A stretch of 64,000 nucleotides of DNA from Inia geoffrensis (taxonomy: Eukaryota; Chordata; Mammalia; Artiodactyla; Iniidae), in NCBI GenBank assembly GCA_036417435.1, contig CM070904.1:43531908-43595907 (forward strand). The letters are read 5' to 3'. Of this stretch, positions 1 through 12,040 are shown piece after piece. The notes under the pieces were generated by a model that worked only from the letters and a program-made list of their open reading frames with translations, made no database searches and was not told the origin of the DNA. Position numbers and translations under genes: made by a program. Within the stretch, counting starts at the first letter, position 1. Each line of letters starts with the position of its first letter.

Positions 1-115
1 GAATCAATGAGAAGGCTTATTAAAATATCAATTGCTGGAGATGGGCCATGAATTTGCATTTCTGACAAGTTCCAAGGTGATGCTAATATAGATCTGGGGA
101 CAGTGTTTTGGGAAC
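1..115 (+). mobile_element. MER5A-like hAT fragment
   Basis: Positions ~30-110 keep the MER5A signature (AATTTGCATTTCTGACAAGTT, then a GGTGATGCT block and a TTGGGAACCA end). MER5A is a short non-autonomous hAT element found across placental mammals. The left end lies outside the window or is degraded. It has no coding capacity. Confidence 0.7.
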
Positions 116-309
116 CAATAAGCTGAAGATCGACTAAAGTGTTAACTTACCAACACACCAGAGTTTCACAATCGTGAAGTTAATGGAAGGTAAAGTTATC
201 TGATTTCAACAAGTAGATAAGGGACAGCTCTTCACTAAATTTAGTGCCCTCCCCCCCACTTAATGAGCAATATTTATGAACTAAATATATCTTCAAAAGT
301 ATCTCCTAC

Positions 310-528
310 GGCTTCCCTGGTGGCGCAGTGGTTGAGAATCAGCCTGCCGATGCAGGGGACGCGGGTTCGTGCCCCGGTCCGGGAAGATCCCACATGCCGC
401 GGAGCGGCTGGGCCCGTGAGCCATGGCCGCGGAGCCTGCGCGTCCGGAGCCTGTGCTCCGCAACGGGAGAGGCCACAGCAGTGAGAGGCCCGCGTACCGC
501 AAAAAAAAAAAAAAAACAAAAAAACAAC
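310..528 (+). mobile_element. CHR-1-like tRNA-derived SINE
   Basis: Full-length SINE with the GGCTTCCCTGGTGGCGCAGTGG head (box A), box B GGTTCGTGCC and an A-rich tail. It is flanked by a perfect 10-bp TSD, TATCTCCTAC, at 300-309 and 529-538. The body is close to the consensus shared by the other CHR-1 copies here, so it is fairly young. Such SINEs are transcribed by RNA polymerase III and mobilised by LINE proteins. Confidence 0.95.
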
Positions 529-538
529 TATCTCCTAC

Positions 539-1804
539 ATATAAGAGATCTTATAGTGTAATTGCGGACTCACCTATATATTCTTAATACCTCCAGTAGA
601 AAATGATATTTAATTAAAGATAAAAATAAAGATAGGTAGATAGGTGTGTAGGTAAAGAAGTGACAACATTCTTCATGTTGCCACTGAATATACTACGGTC
701 CCTAAAGAAATTTTAATTTTATTTAAGATACTATAAAAAAAATTAGAGTTAAGTGCCTCTCCAGTACTGCACTTCAGGTTACCTGTTGGGACACTCACAC
801 AAGTAGTTACCTGCGCTAAAATGGTACCACAGTTGGTTATCAACTTGCATTTTAAAGCAATAAGTTAACAAAATTGTATTATGTTTATTGTCATCATATA
901 TAACAGGCAACATTAATCTTCTAGAATTTAATATTACTTGAATTTTAATTCTATTTTCCATTGCCATAGGGATTTATAAAAAATTTTTCACACTTGACTT
1001 TATAGTTAATTCATGAAAAAATGATATGCTGCTGTACTAAAGTAATTTTCTAGTTGATAGTTTTAGTATCATCCTCTTATTTTTCAACATTTTACATGTA
1101 ATAAAAGTTCTAGGCTACTAAATTTTGACTTCATTTAGCAAAAATATGATGCCTCAAATATTTCCCTAACAAGATAATCAATTCAACTAGTAACACTACC
1201 ACCATAAACAAAAATACTTTCCAGTTATATGACAATATCTTATTAGAAATAATAATGACATTACTTAATCTAAATTTAACACTGATTAATTTTGAATGTG
1301 GTATTACAGTAGCTTGGTTGCTCTAGCGACAAGACTAATTGCAGAAAAAACTGAATTCTAACAGGATGAGAACTGGGTTTTACATTCTTAACAATTCTGT
1401 TTCAAGAAGCTCTTTCATTTCATCTCATAAAATTTTACGTAGCACGTACATTGTACCAGTCCTTGAAAAGAGAAAGTTACTTCTAGTATCTTGAAGTAAA
1501 AAAAATTACAATGTAGTAAGTAAAAGACAAAGACAAAGAAACTATTAGAATTTGATGATAACATGTAGCAACAAACATGCTTATAGTAGAATATCTCAGA
1601 AATGGATTAATGTCTGGGCACGGGAATGGCATGTTTCACAAAAAGATTGATAGTTGATTGTGTTTTAAGTAACTTTTTGTTTGTTTGTTTGTTTAAGGTT
1701 TGACAAGAGTCATAGCAAGGACTCTTCCATGGAGAGAAAATAGATGTTCATGGTCATGATGGTATAAAGAAAGCATGCATGTTCAGAGAACTACAATTTT
1801 GTGA
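539..1804. other. AT-rich stretch, nothing assigned
   Basis: No gene, RNA or repeat family could be recognised. A short TTTG run sits at about 1,675-1,696. Open frames here are short and lack coding features. Confidence 0.5.
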
Positions 1805-2560
1805 TGACAAAGGGTGTAATAAGACATGAATGTCAAGAGGGAGGCAGGAATCATGTCAGGAAGGGCCTCTTCTGCCTTGTTTGGGAGTTTTATGAAAAGG
1901 GATCTCACTAAAGAGTCTGAAGCAGGTGAGTTTGAAACAGGCCAGTTAAAAAGATAACAATATATAGAATAAACGAAATGGCAATGTGTCTGTGGATAAA
2001 GAAATTAAGTAGGCTCTTCAGAAAACTACTTGAAAAACAATAAGCATTTGATCTAAAAAGATGAGAAACAGAATAAAGATTTCCAAAATACTAAGAAAAT
2101 TAGTGGCTGATCAGATAATGGTGGGCAAAGAGTCACAGTAGTCTATGATGAATCCCAGATATTTTCCTTAGATGGCCAGGAGAATGTTGATGCCAGTGTC
2201 TCAGGATACTGGTAGAGGAATGGATTAGAGAGAGTTTATTCTTATGTAACTGGCTATATTGAACCTAGGGGCCAGTTTAATATTGAACTAGAAGTATTTA
2301 ATAAAAAAGTGGACATATAGGTAGGATCATTGGAGGGGTTGGGGTCAAAGATCAATATATGATATTGATCACAATACAGTAAATAAAGCATGAATGGGTG
2401 CACAGTAATAGATTAACAAGAGAAGATGGGCAAGAATGGAACCCTGAGAACAGCATATAAGGGCAGGATTATAGGTGCCTCAAAAGAAAAGGAGGAGCAT
2501 TCAGAAAGGAATCAGGAAAGCCTAAAAAAAAAGCCAGGATGGAAAATTTTTGAATAAAAA
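1805..2560. repeat. Degraded ancient interspersed repeat
   Basis: A purine-rich stretch recalls a common mid-length mammalian repeat: segments resembling 'recurrent gain, antisense trait' consensus blocks such as CCCTGAGAACA and AGGAGGAGCATTCAG occur in the expected order. The family was not identified with certainty. The pyrimidine-rich block at 3,055-3,480 looks like the same family in the opposite orientation. Confidence 0.35.
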
Positions 2561-2574
2561 TTCTTTTCTTTTAC

Positions 2575-2960
2575 TCATTTATTAATTCAGCATATATTGA
2601 ATAAATATTTACTGTATGCCCCATTACTCTCCTGGGGTTATAGTGGTACACAACGTAATCATGATTCCAACCATCATGGAGACTGCTGTTCAATGGGAAG
2701 GGATAACAGTTAAGAAAAAAAAAAAGTAATAATAATAAAGCACAAGGTGTAATGTGAGCTCACAGGTTAAATTCCTGCCCTACCTTGTGGGAGATCAGAA
2801 AGGTTTTCCGGAGAACATAACTTTTAAGTCAAAACCTTAAAGGCTGACTAATGAGTCACCCAACAATAAGGACAGGAAGTGTACTCCAAGCAGACTGAGC
2901 AGCAGGTGTGAAAGCCCAGAGGTGAGGGAGATCATGGCATGTTTAAGAATCTAAAAATCT
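2575..2960 (+). mobile_element. LINE2-like 3' fragment
   Basis: The order of motifs matches a LINE2 3' region: a TTATTAATTCAGCATATATTG-type start, GGTTATAGTGGTACACAA, then a block about 'aggacaggaagtg..gcaggtgtgaaagcccagaggtgaggg'. It is heavily diverged, as expected for an element that stopped moving before the placental radiation. Confidence 0.55.
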
Positions 2961-3054
2961 GTATGACTGGAAAGTAGAATGGCTGAAATGGGATTGAAGC
3001 TCTCATCTTACTTGATTTGTAAGGAATAATTGATGCTGGTGACAATTTTCTCCT

Positions 3055-3480
3055 TGAAACACTATCCATCTTAGCTTCTCTGATATCACACTCTTTGCAT
3101 TTTTTCTTCTAACTCTCTGTACCCTTACTATCAATCATTTTTTATCATGTCACCCTCCTTTATAAAGCCTTTAAATCAGTCTTCACTGTATACCACCTCT
3201 CTGCATAATCTCACCTACTCCCACAGCTTTCATTGGCATCGCCATCACCATTATACAACCCTCCTATATGCTTTTCTCTAGTCCAGATTTCTCTTCAGAG
3301 CTCCAGACACAATTGTCCAACTGCCAACTTGGCATCTCCCTTTAGATAGTTATCATCTCAAATTGAACATATACAAAATGAAACTGATCTTCTGTGCCAA
3401 ATCTCGCTTACAGCCACTACTCTTCATCTAGGAGAGGTTCAGCCATTCAAACAGACATGCATCACAGATACACGGCAGAC
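3055..3480. repeat. Degraded ancient repeat, opposite orientation to 1,805-2,560
   Basis: Pyrimidine-rich sequence with blocks (CTCTTCAGAGCTCCAGAC, CCAACTGCC, GGCATCTCCC) that resemble the complementary strand of the repeat family suspected at 1,805-2,560. The family name is not assigned. Confidence 0.35.
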
Positions 3481-4974
3481 ATTCTTGAGCTCACCACTTT
3501 CCTTAACTTATATCCAAGACTATAAGAGTAATTTAAAATAAAAGTAGTTTGAAGTATTTGTCTTTCTGTTTTTCTTTTCTCCCACTTCAAGCAAGGCTTT
3601 TTATTCCATCCCTCAAGAACGTTTATTCCAAGACTGAAAGCAGACTTTTATTTAAGATGATGGTTCTTTCGGTCTTTGGTAACAGCTTAATTGTGGTTTC
3701 AGACTACAGAGAGGTCAGCACTTTGAGGTAGAAGAAAGCACTACCAAGGATGTGAATTCTCTGAGAGTAGATGTCCTAGGAAGTAGGTGGGAACTTAAGT
3801 AAGGTACAAAAACAAGAAGTGGAACTCTGGGATTGTACAATAATAACAGAAAATAAGCTTTGCAAGTTAAGACTAGAGGTAGCTCTAAACACGTGTTTGG
3901 TATGATTCTTAGTCTACAAATTTAACCATGAACTAGAAGTAGCCTCTCTGTATTCCATACCCCCTCACACATACACACACAGCCACGCACTGACAGGTTA
4001 CCTCAGTATGTTGTTGCTCCCATGATGGGGAAAGGGATTCTAATCTCCAGTCTTCTGCCATCAATTCTCACATCCTCATTGCACTCAATTTTCTCAACTG
4101 ATTTTCAAGGTTCTATAAAATTGGGCTAGAATACTTGTAGGCACCTGCAACGTGCCAACAAATGAGTATCTTATTCTAGAAACACACTTGAATATATCAC
4201 CTATTACAGCGAGTGATGGTGGTTTTGTTTTCATTTTGTGAGACTCCTCTGAAAGATAAATAGTCCTAGATATCCTAGATGAATATATTTGCTTATGGGT
4301 GTATAAGAGGAGTTACTTAATGGAAGGGAAGCTATGTTATAAAAATATTTTTATCCTCTAATTTGAAGGCCCATATATAATCAGTCTTGAAATATTTCCA
4401 TCCCCCTAGTAACTGAGTGACCCAACCATCTGTCACTGAACACAGTCTTGACATAATAATAGGCTGACGCTGATACAGGAGAACTTCTAAGTTTAAAAGT
4501 CCTTTAACTGATGTATTATGTCTACTTGAGAGTTTTGGGAAACTAGAACTCTGATCACATGCTATATATCTTTTCCTTCTTTTTTTTTCTACTTGCATTT
4601 AAGTTTCAACAGCTCAGACCTAGAATCAAGGTCAAATCTTGATCATTTCTGTCACTATCTATGTGACCTAGAGTAAATCACCTAATTATGTGAACTTCAT
4701 TTTTTTTTCTCCATTAAGTTGTAGATGATCTCAGGGATCTAATTTTCACCATTTTATGATGTAGTATATGTATGTATATATAAATATATATATATATATA
4801 TATTTCTAATTGCTTCACTTTTTGTATGTTCAAAGAGTAAGGTCCATTCAAAGAAAAATCAATTAAATATGTTTGAGACAAGGATCATATAAGTATTTAC
4901 TTTTTCCTCATATATATAAGAATATTTATGACTAGGGGCAGGCTTGTTTTTTCAAACATCTGTGTCATTACTGT
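3481..4974. other. No gene or repeat assigned, apart from a TA tract
   Basis: AT-rich sequence without recognisable coding or RNA features. A TA microsatellite lies near 4,766-4,803. Confidence 0.5.
4766..4803. repeat. (TA)n microsatellite
   Basis: Imperfect TATATG/TATA repeats run into about 12 uninterrupted TA units. Likely length-polymorphic. Confidence 0.9.
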
Positions 4975-5560
4975 CCTGGTTATCTATTGCTGCATTACAA
5001 AATATTCCACAATTAGAAGCTTAGAACAACAATCATGTCTTTTTCTCAGTTGTCCACAAGCTGGGCAGTGCTTATCAGTGTTCTTTGTGGCAGTAGCCAG
5101 GGCAACTTGACTGAGGCTATTTGATCTACTTCCAAGACTTCTCCCCCCATAGAGGGCAAAATGGTACTGCTGTTGATTGATAGTCAGACTATCAGTTGGA
5201 GGCTTTGATTCTTCACCATGTAGGGTCACTCCAGGAACTGCTTGGGCTTCCTCACAACATGGTCACTAAATTCTAAGTGTAAGTATTCCAAAGGGAACAA
5301 CTTGGGAAGTAAGCATTTCAAGAGGCCCAGGCAGAAGCTTCATGTCTTCTTGTGATCTGGCATCAAGAGTCCCAGAAAGTCACCTGCGCTGCATTCTTTT
5401 GGTGAATCAAGTCATAAAACCAGCCAAATTCAATGGAGGAGTCCAACTACTCTGAGAAAAATAATAAAGTCTGTGCTTATCTTTAATTTACTGCAGACTG
5501 TCTCCCTCAAGACACTTTATGAAGAACTGCTAACTAAGGCCTCTATCCTTTCCTTCAGTT
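4975..5560 (+). repeat. Ancient mammalian interspersed repeat, family unassigned
   Basis: It begins with GGTTATCTATTGCTGCATTA followed by AGAACAACAATCATGTCT. This opening is shared by a widespread old mammalian repeat. The remainder (blocks for the CTGGGCAGTGCTTA and TCACAACATGG regions) is compatible but strongly diverged. Confidence 0.45.
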
Positions 5561-7344
5561 ACATTTTCCATCTAAGGTGGACTTAATGATGATTTGATTA
5601 GGTTTATATAATTTCCTGTTTCCACTGTAATGAGATAGACATAAAAATCATTAATTATAATTTGAAACGCTGAATTTACAAGTAGAATGAGATATATACA
5701 AAGAGCTGTGGAAACACAGGAAAGGCATTCACCAAACTTGAAGCTACAGAAGGCTTCAGAGAGGAAGCAACAATGAACTAATTCTTTAAGTATGAATCAG
5801 AGTATGCTGCCAGATTCATCGTATACCCCTGCACAGGTGTACACTATGAACCACATACAGCTGCACTGGGAAGATCCTGAGTTGTCATGTGGGAAAGGGT
5901 AAAATTTATTCTAGGCACTGAGAACAGTATTTTCAAGGGCACACAATTATGAAAAAAAATTAGTTGGGTTCAGAGAAATGTGAGAATTTTAGTACGGCTA
6001 CACAATATCAAACAGATTAATTTAGGATTATGAGGTCCTGAGATGCTACCTGAAGCACTGTAGCAAATTTTTTTTTAATGCTAATGTATTTTAACTAATT
6101 AATTTGTTCTTAATTTTCTCCTTGCCTTTCACCTATTCAATCAGGTATTAAGGATGGAGATTTACTGCCTCCAAGAACGTTTACAACAAGGTAGAAAGCA
6201 GAAGTAGTCGGGTTTGAGGCAAAAGAAGCCTCTTTTCTTTGGAGCAGAATAATATGCACTAAGGTAAGTCTAGAAGAAGGTGCAGAGAAAGAAACTAATC
6301 ATTTAAGTGCGTGTCTGTTACTCCTCTATAGTAATCTTCAAAAACTGGCATACAAGAACATCCCAGTTATTTTCACCTATATTATTCATTAGTCTTGTTT
6401 TTACATAGAGTCAAGCCCAGAGAGAAGAATAAATTCTATTACACCGATTTTCTCCACTTCTACTCAACTTATGGAAATGCAGCAGGTTCTGCTGTGCACT
6501 TTAACTAAAATACTCCTGCTGAGAAAGGCACTTCCCAGACAGGGATTTCATCTTTCATGCAGACCACCAACACACTGTATAAATAATGCATACATTACTC
6601 CTGCCTGGATAGGGCGATGCTTCGCCTATAAGGGTGCCTCTCCAGGAAGCCATTGTCGCTTCACCTGTAGTCATGCTCTTCTAATTTGTGAAAAGGTTAT
6701 CACAGTTTTATCTTTAATAGCCACTTGATCACTGCAGAGATTAACAAGTCATGTTGGAGACATTAGTCAAGAAAGCCTTGGAATACATCTTGAGGTCTTT
6801 ACATCCTCCCAGACTGTGCAACAGCACATTGATGGGTATTTTCATGCTGCTATCTCTAAATTACACGGAGGAATTGAAAGGGTATGTTTATTAGATATAA
6901 GAGCATTGGTTTTTAATCAAATTTAGAGAGCTGCGAATAGAGCTCTCCACCAATCTTTATCTTCCAATGACAGTAATGAATTTATCATTCTCCCTGTGAC
7001 ATTACTCATAGGAAAATCACACCATTTTCTATTAGGTCCCCTGAAGGCTCTGTGATGAACTAGGGAACCAGTAGCAAAGTGAGAGCTCCTGAATTAATGT
7101 CTGGTTGCAATTTAAGCAAAATTATTCTAGAATTAGGATAAGCGATATAACGGATATTTTTGAGGTCCTTCCAGATAGCTGTTACTACAATAAATAAAAT
7201 AGAGTGGAAGAAATAATAGACTGCATCACTGAAATGCCCACCACTCCTTCAAGATTTTCACCTTAATGAAAATTTCCCAGACATTTCTCACTGCCATTGA
7301 ATTTAAACATGTTCCAATCACCCAGATATACCAAAGGTTCAATA
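5561..7344. other. Unassigned intergenic or intronic sequence
   Basis: No confident repeat, RNA or exon was seen in about 1.8 kb. An 85-codon open frame at 6,471-6,728 has no recognisable domain or start context and is treated as chance. Confidence 0.5.
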
Positions 7345-7572
7345 ATTATTTTATAGAACAGGTTTGGCAAACGGCAACCTAAGGAACAAACCTAGTACTC
7401 CACCAGCTGTAAACTGGTTATATTGGAACACAACTCATTCATTTATTTTCTATGGCTGTTTTCATGCTAAAACAACAGAGTTGAATAGTTGCAACAGAAA
7501 CCAGATGGCCAGCAAATCCTAAAATATTTTTTCTCTGGCCCTTTACAGAAAATGTTTGCTAATTCTTGCAAA
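7345..7572 (+). mobile_element. MER1-group hAT remnant
   Basis: Recognisable blocks in order: GTTATATTGGAACACAAC, CATTCATTTATTTTCTATGGCTG, AGAGTTGAATAGTTGCAACAGA, then CCTAAAATATTT and TGGCCCTTTACAGAAAATG. These are the interior and right end of a Charlie/MER1-group non-autonomous DNA transposon. Two related copies lie at 53,085-53,475. Confidence 0.75.
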
Positions 7573-9067
7573 GATACTGGTACTGAGAAAGTAATTCTTT
7601 CTACATATGTGAATTTTGAAGGGAATTTAAGTTTAACCCTTCAAATAGTCTAAATTTTTTACAAAGTAAAAACCATCTCTAACATCTTCAAACAGTTGAT
7701 GTAGATCTTTTTCTGTAATATACATTTTCCTGCCATCTTTAACACAGCGTATTCAAATGATTTAAATTTCACTTGATGATTATTTAAATCTCACTTAATT
7801 TTCCACTATAAAGTGCAATACTTATACTGTGTCAGAGATATTAGGCAGAGTACAGGAGTATATGAGCATTTATCCTAAGAATAAACAGGCACTTGCTTTC
7901 AAAAAATAAAGAAATAAAGTCCCCTAATGTTAGCTGGGGTTTTGCTCACTTGCTTTTTTACTCTAAAGGTAAAGTGAAGGACATAGAACTTGCTTTCAAC
8001 TCTAAGGCTGTATTTCTGCAAAACTGAATTTTATAATGAAAGACTGAAGTAGACTTTTCCCAGGTGGTTTTCTCACCCTTCAGGAAATCATTATCATCAC
8101 CACTATTTCTATCCCTATCCTTAGATTTGTCATTGGCATCCAAAATATTGCCTGTGAGGTCTACATCACTGAAACAATGAAGATAATGTAACTCCCTGTC
8201 AGTTTGTACCTATTTGCCAATTTTATAAAGTGGGAGGCAGACATGTTCATTGCCATTAAAAAAAAAAAATGACAGTATATTTTGCTAAGGACTAAATCTT
8301 ACAAAACGCTTACAATTTGATAAGCAATGTTTTATACATATAAAAAGAATGACTTTTCTTCTTTTAGGACCACTACAGGCATATACATAGTAAAAATTAT
8401 AATGATAAGATGCAGTGAATCTTTGGTATATTGTTCACATGTCTGACAAACTCTCATTTGTAATGATACTTTAGGTATTGAATTATACTCTGATTTATAG
8501 GTTAAATAAATGAGGCAAAACTATGAAGGAAGAAAATGGTAAAATAAACATCCTCTCAGTCATTAATCTTATTTTCACAGAATGAGTTATACAGTATTCT
8601 CTCTATAGGTTGTTAGCTTTGCCAACTCATATGGCTATAAAATAATCTTTCATTGATGGAGATATGAGTCTGATAAAATTATTTGTTAATTATAGGTCGT
8701 TCAAATATAAAGGGAAGATGTTAACTGTACATGCCTCACACGTATCTGCAAGTAAAATGCTTGTAAACCAAGTGATAGGATGACACCTGGTATATAAATA
8801 GCATCAATTAACAGTAGACATTATTATTTCTGTTGTCAGTATATCAGAATGCTAGTTGTAAAGAACAGACAAATATAAGGCATAATTGAACATTTTTAGG
8901 TATGTTTTCATTATGAATTAATTATACATTTTATTTTTTGAGATTATGCAGTAATAAAATACTGAAAAAAGTAACATCTAAATAGTCAAGCAACATGTAC
9001 ATGATTCATTAGTATATGACACACAGATGTCACTGTAATACTTGAATTTTACAAGTATTTAAAAAAC
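7573..9067. other. Unassigned AT-rich sequence
   Basis: Nothing could be assigned in about 1.5 kb. A small open frame on the minus strand near 7,958-8,143 shows no known domain. Confidence 0.5.
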
Positions 9068-9295
9068 TGTTCAAGACTGTGGTTGCCAAGTGGTGGGGGG
9101 AGGGATGGATTAGAAGTTTGAGATTAGCAGATGCAAACTATTACATATAGAATGGATACACAACAAGGTTCTACTGTATAAAAGAATATATATATGTATA
9201 ACTGAATCACTTTGCTGTACAGCAGAAACTAACTCAACATTGTAAATCAACTATACTCAGTAAAAATAAATTTTAAAAAATAAAATAAAATTGAG
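9068..9295 (+). mobile_element. LINE-1 3' end fragment
   Basis: The typical L1 3'-UTR end is present: GACTGTGGTTGCCAAGTGG, a G-rich run, GTATAACTGAATCACTTTGC, CAGCAGAAACTAAC, then CAATAAA-like sequence and an A-rich tail (AAAATAAATTTTAAAAAATA). It is 5'-truncated to about 230 bp. Confidence 0.8.
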
Positions 9296-9409
9296 GACAA
9301 AAACTCTGTTGAAGAGATCAATTATACAAAGAAATATTCTTTATAACATTGATATGCACAGACTTTATATATAGTAACAATAATATTTAACCTTTCATTG
9401 ACAGCTAAA

Positions 9410-9605
9410 TAAATGACTAGCATTATTGTAAAAGCTTGTATTAACACTTTTAATCCTCTAGTATATATTATCATTATCTCAATTTTTCAGATGAAGAAAC
9501 TAACTGAGACGTGAAAAAAGTTAAGCAAATTTCCAAGAACAAAGAGATGACGATTGGGGATCCATAGTTTGAACCCAAGCATTATAGATCTAGACCCATG
9601 TTCCC
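9410..9605 (+). mobile_element. MIR-like SINE fragment
   Basis: MIR core pattern: a TCATTATCTCAATTTTTCAGATGA block, then GAAGAAACTAACTGAGAC, a 'caaatttccaagaac' block and GAACCCAAGCA. This is strongly diverged, as usual for this ancient tRNA-derived family. Confidence 0.6.
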
Positions 9606-9740
9606 TATGACAACTCATCATAGTTATTAATTTGATACTTTAAACCTATGCTTATACTGTATACTTATATGCTGGCTCCATCATTAAGACTAATTTTTTT
9701 CCAAAGGAATTCTTTATTTAAAAATAATTTCTTGTAGTTA

Positions 9741-10162
9741 TGTAAGGCCAACTGGCCCGAGGCAGGAGAACACAATCAGATTCACAGGTTGCATCTGACC
9801 TGTAAATTCCCCGGACCGCCCAGTTCCAGAAACTGACCTGGAGACATTCCGGACCACCCAGTTCCAGGAACTCACCTGGGGACCTTGCACCTGGCCCAGC
9901 CTTCCCGCCGAGGCGCGGGACTAATGGTCCCCCAGGATACCCGGAAAGACCACCAAATAAGGAATACCCTGCGCCCTCCCAGATTCACCACACCCCTTTC
10001 CCCTCTTCCCCTATAAAATCTTGCTCAACCCCCTGCCTGGGTGCGACTTCTCTGGACCCTTTCTCTCGGACCAGTGAACCTCGCCCAGGAGCGCTCCCTA
10101 ATAAAACTCACTTGAAGCTTTCCTTTGTTTCGCGGTGCCGTTTGTTAAGATCTGACCTTACA
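9741..10162 (+). mobile_element. Solo LTR of an endogenous retrovirus
   Basis: A 422-bp GC-rich LTR stands out from its AT-rich surroundings. Its termini are exact inverted repeats, TGTAAGG and CCTTACA, and it is flanked by a 5-bp TSD, AGTTA, at 9,736-9,740 and 10,163-10,167. It has a TATAAAA box at 10,012-10,018 and an AATAAA signal at 10,100-10,105, in the usual U3-R order. Two 38-bp direct repeats at 9,811-9,848 and 9,849-9,886 resemble retroviral U3 enhancer repeats. No internal viral sequence remains, so the provirus was lost by LTR-LTR recombination. The class is probably I (ERV1/gammaretrovirus-like), inferred from overall layout only. Confidence 0.93.
9811..9886 (+). promoter_or_regulatory. 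Tandem 38-bp U3 repeats in the solo LTR
   Basis: Two adjacent copies, each starting CCGGACC followed by CCCAGTTCCAG, differ at only a handful of positions. Their place in U3, upstream of the TATA box, matches duplicated enhancer units of gammaretroviral LTRs. Binding factors cannot be read from sequence alone. Confidence 0.7.
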
Positions 10163-10504
10163 AGTTAATGTCAGCAAAATGACAGATTGGAAAACTCCAA
10201 GCCTTCCTTTTGCAATAGAACCATCAAAGTCATCAGAAGTTGGTTAAACTAAGTTTACAGAACCATGGAAAAGATGTGTGCATGTTCACAAAAGTCCTGA
10301 GAGTACCCTAGACTTTCACCTTGAGCTGATCCACAGGCTCACAGCATGCCCAGTTAATCTGTAGAGGACTTCCCTAGCAAAGAGCCAGTATTATGACATC
10401 AATACTATAATGTGGAGAAGGGCAGAGCTGTGTAAGACTAGAGTTTTTGAATGTAATTGAAGTTTACATCAATTCAAATTTAATTGAATTACAATGTTTG
10501 CAGT

Positions 10505-12040
10505 GTTTGAAAAAATATAAAAATCCAAGCTAAAATTCCCATGGAATTTCAAGAGACCCTGAATAGACAAAATAATCATGGAAAAGAACAAAGTCTGAGG
10601 ATTTGTATTTCCTGGTTTCAAAAGTTACTATAATGCTATGATAATCAAAACAATGTGGTATTGACATAAAGACAAAAAACAGACACACAGACCAATGGAA
10701 TAGAGAGCCCAGAAATAAATCCTTGCATACATGGTCAGATGATCTTTGACAGGATGCCAAGACTGTTCAATGCAGAAAGTGTAGACTTTTCCACAAATAG
10801 TGTTGGGTAATATGGATATCCACATGCAAAAGTCTGAAATTGGATCATTACCTTATGTCATATACCAAAATTAAATCAGTGGATCAAAGATGTAAACGTA
10901 AGTGCTAAACCACTTAGAAGAAAAACATAGGAGGCTTCATGACATTGGATTTGGCAATGATTTCTTAGATATGACACAAAAAGCACAGGCAACAACAACA
11001 AAATTAGAAAAATTGGACTTTATCAAAATTAAAAACTTTTCTGCATCAAAGAACACTATCAAGAGGGAGAAAAGGCAACCCTTAGAATGAGAGAAAATAT
11101 TTGCAAATCGCATATCCGAAAAAGGTTAACATCCAGAATATGCAAATAACTTCTACAATTTAGCAAAAATAACAGAAAAACAAGTAAACCACCCAGTTGA
11201 AAAAATTGGCAAAGAACACGAATAGACATTTCTCCGAAGAAGACAACATTACTAGTCATTAGGGATATGCAAATAACCACAATGAGGTATCACTTCAGAC
11301 CCATTAGGATGGCTATTATAAAAGAAAGAAAGGAGAGAATGAGATGGACAGAGAAAGAGAGAAAATAACAATGAGGATATGTAGAAATTTGAATCCTGTG
11401 TATTGCTAGTGGGAATGTAAAATGGTGCAGCTGCTGTGGAAAACAGTACAGCAATTTCTCAAAATATTACAGCAGGTATTACCCTATGATCCAGCAATTC
11501 TACTTCTGGGTATATACACAAAAGAATCTGAAACAGGGACTTGACCAGATATTTGTAAGCAATTTTTATAACAGCATTATTCATAAGAGCCAAAATGTGG
11601 AAACAACCCAAATGTTCATTAATAGATGAATGGATAAACAAAATGTACTTAACCATATGGTGGAATATTATTCAGCCATAAAAAGGAATGAAGTACCGAT
11701 ACATGTTACAACATGGATGAATCTTAAAAACTTGATGCTAAGTGAAATGTGCCTGACACAAAAGGACATAATTGTATGCTTCCACTTATATGAGGTACCT
11801 AGGTAGTCAAATTTATAGAGGCAGAAAGTAGAATAGCAGTTACTAGGAGTTGGGGGGAGGGGAAAATGAAGAATTGTAGTTTATGGACATAGAGTTTCAG
11901 TTTGGGATGATGAATAGTTCTGAAAACGGGTGATGTTTATGATTTCACAATAATGTGAATATACTTAATGCTACTGAATTATATGCTTAAAAACAAAATG
12001 GTAAATTTTATCACAATAAAAGACAAAAACAAAAAAGAAA
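10505..12040 (+). mobile_element. Old LINE-1 fragment, ORF2 C-terminus to 3' end
   Basis: A run of diverged L1 ORF2 C-terminal sequence, with landmarks such as ACCAATGGAATAGAGAGCCC and TGGGTATATACAC. It is followed by ATGGAATATTATTCAGCC and a 3' UTR ending TTATCACAATAAAAGAC with an A-rich tail near 12,039. Frameshifts and stops break it into short frames, so no functional reverse transcriptase can be made. The level of divergence suggests an L1M-age element. Confidence 0.8.

Noticed and set aside
311..420. tRNA-like sequence at SINE heads
   Set aside because: Box A and box B are present, but the cloverleaf and acceptor context are not; these are SINE promoters and not tRNA genes.
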